The notes beneath the pieces were generated by a model that saw only the letters and a list, made by a program, of their open reading frames with translations, had not been told where the DNA came from and did not search any database. A DNA stretch of 48,019 nucleotides, taken from assembly GCA_964576715.1 (NCBI GenBank), contig CAZNWE010000026.1:1-48019 (forward strand), given 5' to 3'. The position numbers and the translations under genes are program-made. Each line of letters begins with the position of its first letter. The stretch's first letter is position 1. The DNA is from SLRI01 sp964576715. Lineage in GTDB: Bacteria; Pseudomonadota; Alphaproteobacteria; Geminicoccales; Geminicoccaceae. Below, one piece after another: positions 15,493 through 23,351 of the stretch.

Positions 15493-16722
15493 CTAGGGGA
15501 GGCCGAGGACAGGCGGTGGCGGGGTCATGGCGAAGGCGGCCTGCTCGGCGTCGACCCGGCCGAAGCCGAAATGCTCGTCGCGGCCGACCGCGCCGAGCTC
15601 GGTCGCGGTGTGGGCCAGCAGTCGGCGGATGGTGACGTTCTGCCGCTCCTCGCCGGTCGGGAAGCGGTGCGAGCCCCAGGCCAGGGCCGCCGCACCGGCG
15701 ACGTGCGGGCAGGCCATGCTGGTGCCGTTGAAGCGCGAATAGCCGCCGCCGGGCACGGTCGAGAGGACGTCGACCCCGGGGGCGGCGAGTTCGATCTCGG
15801 GGCCGCGGCAGCTGAAGCTGGCGAGCCGGTTGGCGGAATCGATGGCGGACACGGCGACGACGCTGCCGAACGCCGCGGGATAGCCGACCCGGTCGCCGGA
15901 ATTGCCGGCAGCGCCGACCAGAAGGACACCCTTGGCGAAGGCGAAGTCGCACATCTCGCCGACGGCCGTCGGCGCCGCGGCGGCACCCAGGCTCATGCTG
16001 GCGATGTGGATCTCGTTGTCGATGCACCAGTCGAGGGCGGCGATCAGCCAGCTGAAGCTGCCGGAGCCCCGGGCGTCGAGCACTTTGACCGGGTAGAGCG
16101 AGGCGGCGGGTGCCACGCCCACCACGCCAGAGGCGGTGAAGGCCGCGGCCACGGTGCCGGCGCAGTGGGTGCCGTGGCCGTTATGGTCCATGGTGCTGGT
16201 TTCGTGCGGCACGAAGCTTTGCCCGCCGCGGACATTGGGGCGCAGATCGGGGTGGCTGTGGTCGATGCCGGTATCGAGGATCGCCACCTTGATCCCCTTG
16301 CCGCGAGTGATGTCCCAGGCCTGCGGTGCGCGGACCTGACTGATCCCGCTCGGTACCGTCTCCGAGGCCATGTCGGGCTGGCCCTCGAACAGCAGCCGTG
16401 GGCCGCCGGGGGTGATCGCGCGCATCGGCGCGTCCTCCTCGACCGAGACGATGTCCTTGCTCTTCTTCAGTGACTTGAGCTCGTCCTCGGTGACGCTGGC
16501 GGTGACGATCGGCGTCTCGTACCGATTGATGTCGAAGCCGATCGCCTGCGGATCGAGGCCGCGCGGTAGCTGCGTCCCGCTGCCCATGCTGGTCATGTTG
16601 AAGACCTCGATGTCTCGCCTGATCGCGGCATTGAGGAGCGAGACCTTGTCGCTCTTCTTGTCGCTGCGCTGGTCCTTGCGCTTGAAGGTGACGATGACGC
16701 TCTTGGTCGCGCTCCCGGGCAT
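15493..16722 (-). CDS. Subtilisin-like serine peptidase (S8 family), no signal peptide
   Basis: A 409-residue S8 peptidase. An N-terminal I9-like region (about 8-102) ends in VSVEEDAPMRAI; the catalytic domain follows. The triad is intact: Asp150 (VAILDTGID), His183 (NGHGTHCAG) and Ser335 (NGTSMACPHVAG), with oxyanion-hole Asn273 (AAGNSG). The start at 16722 has a strong GGGGAGGA site. The N-terminus is charged (KRKDQRSDKKSDK) and lacks a signal peptide, which suggests an intracellular protease or a non-classical export route. The downstream convergent gene encodes a second propeptide-like protein. The 217-base gap upstream (16723-16939) holds nothing recognisable. Confidence 0.92.
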   Translation of the reverse strand: MPGSATKSVIVTFKRKDQRSDKKSDKVSLLNAAIRRDIEVFNMTSMGSGTQLPRGLDPQAIGFDINRYETPIVTASVTEDELKSLKKSKDIVSVEEDAPMRAITPGGPRLLFEGQPDMASETVPSGISQVRAPQAWDITRGKGIKVAILDTGIDHSHPDLRPNVRGGQSFVPHETSTMDHNGHGTHCAGTVAAAFTASGVVGVAPAASLYPVKVLDARGSGSFSWLIAALDWCIDNEIHIASMSLGAAAAPTAVGEMCDFAFAKGVLLVGAAGNSGDRVGYPAAFGSVVAVSAIDSANRLASFSCRGPEIELAAPGVDVLSTVPGGGYSRFNGTSMACPHVAGAAALAWGSHRFPTGEERQNVTIRRLLAHTATELGAVGRDEHFGFGRVDAEQAAFAMTPPPPVLGLP

Positions 16723-16939
16723 CGAATCCTCCCCCTGCGTGTCGGCCGGATCGGCGGCCGAACGGATCGAGGCCGCTCGTTGGCGCCGAGCCCGCGTCCT
16801 GAGCGGCCAATCCCGGATGCTCGATTGCTCCGGCTCGACCGGCGAATCCCCCGACGGTGCGCGCCTTGTCGCGGCTTGTCAATGATGTAGCCGGCCGACG
16901 CTGGGCATCGGCAAGTCGAACGTCGGTCGAGGACTGTGG

Positions 16940-19648
16940 CTATTCTCGGCCGTCGCTGGACGAGCCGGCGTTGTGCCGGCCGAGGCTCTTGATGACCACC
17001 TCGTAACTGTCCTTGCTGAGGCCGGCTTGGGCGAGAAGCCGCTCGAGCTCGGCCCGCATCAGGCCTTGCCGGTGCGGGTCATAGCGGCGCCAACGGCCGA
17101 GCGGCAGGAGCAGGCGGCTGGCGATCTGCGGGTTGCGATGGTCGATCTCGAGGGCGACATCGGCGAGCAGGCGGTAGCCGGCGCCGTCCGGCCGGTGGAA
17201 GCCCACGAGATTGGCGGTGGCGAACATGCCGACCAGCGCGCGCACCCGGTTCGGGTTGCCGAGGGTGAAAGCCTTGTGGTCCATCAGCCGCCGGACCCGC
17301 TCGACGCTGGCCGCGTCCTCGATCATCGCCTGCAGCGCGAACCATTTGTTGACGACCAGGGGCTCGCCGGCGAAGCGCTTGTAGAAGTCGGCGAGCAGGT
17401 CCTCGTAACCCGCTGCCTGGACCTCGCAAAGGGCGCGCAGGGCTGCCATCCGGTCGGTCATGTTGCGGGCCTGATGATACTGCGTCGAGGCCACCGCCGG
17501 GGCACTCTCGAGCCCGGACCAGACGAGATAGGCGAGGGCCGTGTTCCGGAGCGAACGCCGCGCCATGGCGGCGGTCGAGGGGGCGTCCGGGGTCGGTGCC
17601 TCGAGATGCGGCTCGCCCGCCGCCTCGAGGATGGCGAGCCAGCTGTCCCTGAGTTCGTGACCGAGTTGCTGGCGCAGGAAGCGCGACACGGCGTCGATTC
17701 CCTCGACGTCGATGGTGGCGAGGCCCTGGGCGAAGAGCGAGCGGCTCGGCAGGGTGACGGCGCGGGCGGCGAAGGCCGGATCGTTGGCGGCGTCGTCGAA
17801 CACGGCGCGCAGCGCCGGGGCCAGGGCCGGATCGAGCACCAGGGCCCGCCCGGCCTGGTGGTGGCGGAGATGCTCGCTCATGAGATCGAGCATCAACCGC
17901 TGGCCCGCCTCCCAGCGATTGAAGGTGTCGGTGTCGTGGGCGAGCATCGCCGCCAGGTCATGGCGCGGCAGGTCGAGTGCCAGCTTCACCGGGGCCGAGA
18001 AGCCGCGCAGCAGGGACGGCAAGGGTGGGGCGTCGATATCCTCGAAGACGAAGGTTTGCCGGCGCTCCTTGAGCTCGAGCACGCGCGCGGTGCCGCTCGG
18101 CGCATTCTCGCCGGCGAGCCGCAGCGCCAAGGGTGCACCGGTGCTGCGGTCGATCAGGCCGACGGCGATCGGGATCTCCAGGGGCAGCTTCTCGGCCTGG
18201 TCCGGGGTCGGCGGTGTGCTCTGCTCGAGGGTCATCGTGTAGCGCCGTGTGCCGGCGTCGAAGCTGCTCTCGACCTTGATCACCGGCGTGCCGGACTGGT
18301 TGTACCAGCGCATGAACTGGCCGAAGTCGCGCCCCGAGGCATCGGCCATGGCGGCGACGAAATCCTCACAAGTGACCGCCTGGCCGTCGTGCCGCTCGAA
18401 GTAGAGGTCCATGCCCCGGCGAAAGGCATCCTCGCCGATCAGGGTGTGGATCATGCGGATGACCTCGGCCCCCTTCTCGTAGACCGTGCGGGTGTAGAAG
18501 TTGTTGATCTCCATGTATTCGGCCGGGCGGATCGGGTGCGCCAAGGGCCCGGCGTCCTCGAGGAACTGGCCCTCGCGCAGGAGCGAGACGTCGCCGATCC
18601 GCTTGACCGCGGCCGAGTGCATGTCGGCGGTGAACTGCTGGTCCCTGAAGACGGTGAGGCCCTCCTTCAGGGTCAGCTGGAACCAGTCGCGGCAAGTGAC
18701 CCGGTTGCCGGTCCAGTTGTGGAAGTATTCGTGCGCGATGATCCGTTCGACCTGGACGAAGTCGGCATCGGTCGCGGTCTCCGGGTGCGCCAGGGTGGCC
18801 GAGGTGTTGAAGATGTTGAGGCCCTTGTTCTCCATGGCCCCCATGTTGAAGTCGGCAACCGCGACGATCATGAAGAGGTCGAGGTCGTATTCGAGGCCGT
18901 AGCGCTCCTCGTCCCAGGCCATGGCCTTCTTCAAGGAGGCCATGGCGTGGTGGCACTGGTCGATGGTCGCGGGCTCGGAATAGATCCTGAGCGTCACCGC
19001 GCGGCCGGCGGCGGTGGTGTAGTGGTCCTCGAGCAGCGCGAGGTCGCCGGCGACCAGTGCGAAGAGATAGGCCGGCTTGGGGAACGGGTCGTCCCAGAGG
19101 GCGAAGTGGCGGCCGCCGTCGAGGTCGCCGCCGCCCACCGGGTTGCCGTTGGACAGGAGGTGTGGGTAGGCCGCCTTGTCGGCCTCGATCCGCACCCGAA
19201 AGCGGGTCATGACGTCGGGGCGGTCCTGAAACCAGGTGATCCGCCTAAACCCCTCGGCCTCGCATTGGGTGCAGAACATGCCCGACGAGACGTAGAGGCC
19301 CTCGAGTGCGGTGTTGGCTGCCGGATGGATGCGGTTCTTGACCTCCAGCGTGAAGCTCGCCGGCGGCTCGTGGATGGTCAGGCTGGACGCGTCGATGGTA
19401 TAGGCCTCGGTCGGCAGGGCCTCGCCGTCGAGCCTGAGCGACACCGGCTCGAGGCTCTCGCCGTCGAGTATCAGCGGCCCCTGGCGATCGCCGTCGCGGA
19501 CGAAGCGCTGGGTGCAGGTGACCAGCGTCGTCTCGGGGTCGAGGACGAAATCGAGCGCCACCTCGACCGTCTTGAACAGCGGCGGGGCGTAGTCGGCGAG
19601 CCGCACTACGGCAGGGGTGGCGGCGTCGGCATGGGGTTCGTCGGTCAA
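16940..19648 (-). CDS. pepN: Aminopeptidase N (M1 family)
   Basis: A 902-residue zinc aminopeptidase of the gamma/alphaproteobacterial PepN type, acting in the cytosol to remove N-terminal residues from peptides. The exopeptidase motif GAMEN is at 270-274, the zinc motif HEYFHNW starts at His306 (ligands His306 and His310) and the third ligand Glu329 is in LKEGLTVFRDQQF. A long C-terminal helical domain completes the protein, and length matches the family. The divergent gap to the dehydrogenase gene is 165 bases. Confidence 0.95.
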   Translation of the reverse strand: MTDEPHADAATPAVVRLADYAPPLFKTVEVALDFVLDPETTLVTCTQRFVRDGDRQGPLILDGESLEPVSLRLDGEALPTEAYTIDASSLTIHEPPASFTLEVKNRIHPAANTALEGLYVSSGMFCTQCEAEGFRRITWFQDRPDVMTRFRVRIEADKAAYPHLLSNGNPVGGGDLDGGRHFALWDDPFPKPAYLFALVAGDLALLEDHYTTAAGRAVTLRIYSEPATIDQCHHAMASLKKAMAWDEERYGLEYDLDLFMIVAVADFNMGAMENKGLNIFNTSATLAHPETATDADFVQVERIIAHEYFHNWTGNRVTCRDWFQLTLKEGLTVFRDQQFTADMHSAAVKRIGDVSLLREGQFLEDAGPLAHPIRPAEYMEINNFYTRTVYEKGAEVIRMIHTLIGEDAFRRGMDLYFERHDGQAVTCEDFVAAMADASGRDFGQFMRWYNQSGTPVIKVESSFDAGTRRYTMTLEQSTPPTPDQAEKLPLEIPIAVGLIDRSTGAPLALRLAGENAPSGTARVLELKERRQTFVFEDIDAPPLPSLLRGFSAPVKLALDLPRHDLAAMLAHDTDTFNRWEAGQRLMLDLMSEHLRHHQAGRALVLDPALAPALRAVFDDAANDPAFAARAVTLPSRSLFAQGLATIDVEGIDAVSRFLRQQLGHELRDSWLAILEAAGEPHLEAPTPDAPSTAAMARRSLRNTALAYLVWSGLESAPAVASTQYHQARNMTDRMAALRALCEVQAAGYEDLLADFYKRFAGEPLVVNKWFALQAMIEDAASVERVRRLMDHKAFTLGNPNRVRALVGMFATANLVGFHRPDGAGYRLLADVALEIDHRNPQIASRLLLPLGRWRRYDPHRQGLMRAELERLLAQAGLSKDSYEVVIKSLGRHNAGSSSDGRE

Positions 19649-19813
19649 GTCTCGACCCTTCGTTCAGCGGCGGTCGCTCGCGCCGAGGCGTGGCCCCGCC
19701 TCGCGCCGGCTTGCCGGACCCTTGGTGGGGGATTAGCTTCGCGCGCGCAAGGTCGGATACCGGCCTGGACCCGGCAACCGGCGGGTAAAATCAGTGTCGC
19801 GAAGGGAGCGGGG

Positions 19814-20686
19814 ATGGCCAAGACGGCGTTTATCGGGCTCGGGGTGATGGGCTATCCCATGGCCGGGCACCAGCAGGCCAAGGGGCATGAGGTGGCCGTC
19901 TTCAATCGCACCTTGGCGAAGGCCGAGGCCTGGGCCAAGGAGCACGGCGGTATGGCGCGGCAGACCCCCAGGGAGGCAGCGGCGGGGGCCGAGCTCGTCA
20001 TGATGTGCGTCGGCAACGACGACGACGTGCGCTCGGTGGTCTACGGCGACGACGGCATCCTGGCCGGGCTCGGCAAGGGGGCGATCCTGATCGACCACAC
20101 CACGGCCTCGGCCGAACTCGCCCGCGAGCTGGGCAAGGCGTGCGCCGAGCACGGCGCGGGCTTCGTCGACGCCCCGGTCTCGGGCGGCCAGGCCGGGGCG
20201 GAGAACGGCATCCTTTCGATCATGTGCGGCGGCAGCGACGCGGATTTCGGCCGCGCCCTGCCGGTGATGCAAGCCTATGGCCGAACGGTGAAGCTGATCG
20301 GCGAGGTGGGGGCCGGGCAGCTGACCAAGATGGTCAACCAGATTTGCATCGCCGGGCTGGTACAGGCGCTGGGCGAGGGGCTGAACTTTGCCCAGAAGGC
20401 GGGGCTGGACCCGGCCAAGGTGCTCGAGGTCGTCTCCGGGGGTGCGGCCGGTTCCTGGCAGATGACCAACCGCTGGCCGACCATGGCCGAGGGCAAGTTC
20501 GATTTCGGGTTCGCGGTCAACTGGATGCGCAAGGATCTGGCGATCTGCATGGAGGAATCGCGGCGCAACGGTGCGGCATTGCCGGTGACCGCGGTGGTCG
20601 ATCAGCTCTACCGGCTGATCCAGCAAAAGGGCGGCGGGCGCTGGGATACCTCGTCGCTGATCGAGAACCTGCGCGAGCCGCGCTGA
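19814..20686 (+). CDS. NAD(P)-dependent beta-hydroxyacid dehydrogenase (3-hydroxyisobutyrate dehydrogenase family)
   Basis: A 290-residue dehydrogenase with a Rossmann motif GLGVMG (8-13), the substrate-binding motif DAPVSGG (about 118-124) and catalytic Lys172 in GQLTKMVNQ. The family includes 3-hydroxyisobutyrate, tartronate semialdehyde and glyoxylate/succinic semialdehyde reductases; I cannot choose among them. The frame is open far upstream across pepN on the other strand, but GGGAGCGGGG ahead of ATG 19814 and the immediate nucleotide-binding strand fix this start. A TTGCCG at 19711-19716 with TAGCTT 17 bases later is a weak promoter candidate. Confidence 0.9.
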   Translation: MAKTAFIGLGVMGYPMAGHQQAKGHEVAVFNRTLAKAEAWAKEHGGMARQTPREAAAGAELVMMCVGNDDDVRSVVYGDDGILAGLGKGAILIDHTTASAELARELGKACAEHGAGFVDAPVSGGQAGAENGILSIMCGGSDADFGRALPVMQAYGRTVKLIGEVGAGQLTKMVNQICIAGLVQALGEGLNFAQKAGLDPAKVLEVVSGGAAGSWQMTNRWPTMAEGKFDFGFAVNWMRKDLAICMEESRRNGAALPVTAVVDQLYRLIQQKGGGRWDTSSLIENLREPR

Positions 20687-20728
20687 CGGCGGCACGGCGA
20701 GCGTCGCGCCACCGTGACGGCACGTCCA

Positions 20729-20757
20729 CTTGGCGGTTCTCGCCGCTCACCCCATAT
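20729..20757 (+). promoter_or_regulatory. Candidate RpoH (sigma-32) heat-shock promoter of hspQ
   Basis: CTTGGCG at 20729-20735 and CCCCATAT at 20750-20757 are separated by 14 bases. The enterobacterial sigma-32 consensus is CTTGAAA, about 14 bases, CCCCATNT, so the -10 match is perfect and the -35 keeps the core CTTG. It lies about 50-70 bases upstream of the possible hspQ start codons, the correct distance for a promoter of a known heat-shock gene. Confidence 0.65.
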
Positions 20758-20829
20758 GCTTCGCATTGGGATCGGGTGACTGATTCCAATACCGAGCATA
20801 CCGAGCGGATGCCGATGGAGACCAGGAGA

Positions 20830-21159
20830 ATGCAAGCGAGAGCCGCCAAATTCACGATCGGCCAGGTCGTCAAACACCGCATGTTCCCGTTTCGCGGGGT
20901 CATCTTCGACGTCGATCCCGAGTTCGCCAATTCGGACGAGTGGTACGAGTCGATTCCCGAGGAGATTCGCCCGGCCAAGGATCAACCCTTCTATCACCTG
21001 CTCGCCGAGAACGCCGAAGCCTACTATGTTGCTTATGTGTCGGAGCAGAACCTGCTCGTCGACGCGACGGGCGAGCCCGTCGACCACCCGCAGATCGCCG
21101 AGTTGTTCGACAACATGGCCGAAGGCCAGTATACCCCAAAGCGTCTCTATGCGCATTGA
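20830..21159 (+). CDS. hspQ: Heat shock protein HspQ (YccV-like, hemimethylated-DNA-binding fold)
   Basis: A 109-residue HspQ homologue. Matching segments are KFTIGQVVKHRMFPFRGVIF, DVDPEF, the DEWYESIPEEIRP block and DQPFYHLLAENAEAYYVAYV, typical of alphaproteobacterial HspQ. In E. coli HspQ modulates stability of specific proteins and acts as a Lon specificity enhancer. I chose ATG 20830 because homologues start at this point, but ATGs at 20815 and 20809 in the same frame are also possible and no site has an ideal Shine-Dalgarno. The upstream sequence carries a strong RpoH-type promoter, so heat induction is likely. Confidence 0.9.
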   Translation: MQARAAKFTIGQVVKHRMFPFRGVIFDVDPEFANSDEWYESIPEEIRPAKDQPFYHLLAENAEAYYVAYVSEQNLLVDATGEPVDHPQIAELFDNMAEGQYTPKRLYAH

Positions 21160-21310
21160 ACGGCACCGCTAGCCGCTCGGCCGGGTCCCGCTGGGGTGCT
21201 GCGGCGCTAGTGACCGGGCGCACGATCCTGTGGTCGGCACGCGGCGCGTCGGGATCGTCACGAGCGCCGCCCGAGCGGGTGTGGCGCTCGTCGAGTTTTC
21301 GGGGAGCACG

Positions 21311-21967
21311 ATGAAATTCTTTATCGACACGGCAGACGTCGAGGAAATCCGTGACCTGGCCAGCACCGGCCTCGTCGATGGCGTGACCACGAACCCGTCG
21401 CTCGTCGCGAAGAGCAAGCGGAACTTTTTCGAGGTGATCGCCGAGATTTGCGCCATCGTGCCTGGCCCGGTGAGTGCCGAGGTCGCCGCCACGACCGTCG
21501 AGGGGATGCTCGCCGAGGCGGCCAAGCTGGTGCCGATCGCCCCCAACGTCACGATCAAGGTGCCGCTGACCTGGGATGGCTTGAAGGCCACCAAGCGGCT
21601 GTCTGCGGATGGCGTGAAGGTCAACGTCACCCTCTGCTTCAGTGCCGCGCAAGCGCTGCTCGCCGCCAAGGCCGGCGCCACGTTCATCTCACCCTTCATC
21701 GGCCGGCTCGACGATATCGGCCAGGACGGTCTCGATCTGATCGGCGACATCTGCCAGATCTACGGCCAGTACGACAGCATCCACACCGAGGTGCTGGTCG
21801 CCTCGGTGCGCAGCCCGGGCCACGTGATCGAGGCGGCCAAGATGGGCGCCGGCGTGGCCACCCTGCCGCCGGCCGTGCTGCGCCAACTCGCGCACCATCC
21901 CCTGACCGACAAGGGCCTCGCGGCCTTCCTCGAGGACTGGAAGGCCACCGGCCAGCGCATCGTCTGA
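21311..21967 (+). CDS. tal: Small transaldolase (TalC/MipB type), often labelled fructose-6-phosphate aldolase
   Basis: A 218-residue TIM-barrel class I aldolase of the pentose phosphate pathway. Schiff-base Lys83 is in NVTIKVPLTWDG. At the two positions that separate transaldolase from fructose-6-phosphate aldolase, it has Glu57 (SAEVAATT) and Phe130 (ISPFIGRLDD), where E. coli FSA has Gln and Tyr; Glu/Phe is the transaldolase pattern. GGGGAG lies directly upstream of ATG 21311. The cutA gene begins 14 bases after its stop, so the two are probably co-transcribed. Confidence 0.9.
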   Translation: MKFFIDTADVEEIRDLASTGLVDGVTTNPSLVAKSKRNFFEVIAEICAIVPGPVSAEVAATTVEGMLAEAAKLVPIAPNVTIKVPLTWDGLKATKRLSADGVKVNVTLCFSAAQALLAAKAGATFISPFIGRLDDIGQDGLDLIGDICQIYGQYDSIHTEVLVASVRSPGHVIEAAKMGAGVATLPPAVLRQLAHHPLTDKGLAAFLEDWKATGQRIV

Positions 21968-21981
21968 CCCGGCCTGACGCC

Positions 21982-22347
21982 ATGGCGCTGATCGACGGCA
22001 CCGGGCAGGTCATCGCGCAAACGAATTGCGGCACGGTCGACGAGGCGCGGACCATCGTGCGGGCAGCCGTGGCCGGTGGTCTCGCCGCGTGCGGCAACAT
22101 CCATGGGCCGGTGACCTCGCTCTACCGCTGGGCCGACGATCTGGTCGAGGCGATCGAGTACGTCGTCGTGCTCAAGACGACCAGGGCACGCCTCGACGAC
22201 CTCGAGCAACTGGTTCGCGCGCATCACAGCTACGACCTGCCAGCCATCCTCATCCTGCCGATCGCGGGCGGCGAGGCTGCCTACCTCGAGTGGCTCGACC
22301 AATCGGCACGTTGCCCGCCGGCTCGTTCGGCGACGCGCCGCCGCTAG
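21982..22347 (+). CDS. cutA: CutA-like divalent-cation tolerance protein
   Basis: A 121-residue member of the CutA1 family, trimeric ferredoxin-fold proteins once linked to copper tolerance and otherwise of unclear role. The conserved stretch LAACGNIHGPVTSLYRW (about 35-51) matches the family, as do VVVLKTTRARLDDLE, HHSYDLPAILILPI and YLEWLDQS. The N-terminal strand is short compared with E. coli CutA. It follows the transaldolase gene closely, and no strong Shine-Dalgarno of its own is visible, so translation may depend on the upstream gene. Confidence 0.87.
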   Translation: MALIDGTGQVIAQTNCGTVDEARTIVRAAVAGGLAACGNIHGPVTSLYRWADDLVEAIEYVVVLKTTRARLDDLEQLVRAHHSYDLPAILILPIAGGEAAYLEWLDQSARCPPARSATRRR

Positions 22348-22436
22348 CCGATCGTCGCGGCCGGGTCGAGCCTCGCCTTGACGCTCGCGCCCCAACGCCA
22401 GTAAGCGTGATCGGGGCATGTCCGTCGAGGTGGAGC

Positions 22437-23309
22437 ATGGACACGACTGACGGTTTTGCGAGTTGGGTCGGCCGCCTGGAGGAGGCGCTGGACACGGTCA
22501 CACCGGGTCAGGCGCAGTCGCTCGCGGCGACGCTCGACCTCGACCCCACGGCCGCCACGGCGGCGGGCGACCCGCTGCCGCCGCTTTGGCACTGGCTCGC
22601 CTTTCTGCCCAAGGCGCCGATGGCCGAACTCGGTGCCGACGGACATCCGAAACGGGGCGGCTTCCTCCCGCCGGTGCCGCTCGAGCGGCGGATGTGGGCC
22701 GGCGGCCGGCTGAGCTTTCTCGACGGCCTGCGGATCGGCGAGCCGCTCACCCGCCGTTCGACCATCCAGGCCGTCAAGGAGAAGTCCGGCGGCGCCGGGC
22801 GCATGGTGTTCGTCACTGTCCTGCACGAGTTGGTCGGCGAGCGCGGCCTCGCCGTCCGTGAGGAGCAGGACATCGTCTACATGGCGATCCCGGAGCGCTT
22901 CACCCCGCCGCCACCCGTGCCGCCGCCGTCGCCGGTGCTCTTCGAGGACCCGGTGACGGTCGACCCGGTGCTCCTGTTCCGGTTCTCCGCCGTCACCTTC
23001 AACGGCCACCGCATCCACTACGACCGGGCGTACGCGACCGAGGTCGAGCGCTACCCGGGGCTCGTCGTGCACGGACCCCTGCAGGCGATGCTGTTGATGG
23101 GAGCGGCGATACGGCATCAGGGCGGGGCACTGCCCAAGGGCTATCAGTTCCGCGGCGTGCACCCGCTCTTCGACCACGACGCGCTGCACCTCGTGGGCTG
23201 CGCCAAGGAGGCCGACGGTCAACCGCTCGCCGCCGTCGCTGGTCCCGGCGGCGCCGGTGCGGCCGGGGCCGAGCCCCATGTCACCATGCAGGCCAAGGTC
23301 ATTTGGTAG
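22437..23309 (+). CDS. meh: Mesaconyl-C4-CoA hydratase-like (FAS1-like dehydratase, double hotdog)
   Basis: A 290-residue protein of the MaoC/HTD2-like dehydratase group. The first half (about 45-150) is a FAS1-like N-terminal hotdog with HWLAFLPKAPMAELGADGHP and FLPPVPLERRMWAGG. The second half has FNGHRIHYDRAYA and YPGLVVHGPLQAMLL (about 200-230), which carries the hydratase active-site region. A proline-rich linker (PPPPVPPPSP) separates the halves. Length and motifs fit mesaconyl-C4-CoA hydratase (Meh) of the 3-hydroxypropionate bicycle, and the next gene encodes the Mct-like partner enzyme. GGTGGAGC precedes ATG 22437. A hydratase for another branched acyl-CoA is the main alternative. 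Confidence 0.75.
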   Translation: MDTTDGFASWVGRLEEALDTVTPGQAQSLAATLDLDPTAATAAGDPLPPLWHWLAFLPKAPMAELGADGHPKRGGFLPPVPLERRMWAGGRLSFLDGLRIGEPLTRRSTIQAVKEKSGGAGRMVFVTVLHELVGERGLAVREEQDIVYMAIPERFTPPPPVPPPSPVLFEDPVTVDPVLLFRFSAVTFNGHRIHYDRAYATEVERYPGLVVHGPLQAMLLMGAAIRHQGGALPKGYQFRGVHPLFDHDALHLVGCAKEADGQPLAAVAGPGGAGAAGAEPHVTMQAKVIW

Positions 23310-23351
23310 GCTTGGTCGCCGCGGGCGGCCGGAGAGGATGAAGGGAGCGAC

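Noticed and set aside
16973..19813. Very long plus-strand open frame running antisense through pepN into the dehydrogenase gene
   Set aside because: Stop-free antisense frames are expected in GC-rich DNA; it lacks domains until the dehydrogenase start at 19814.
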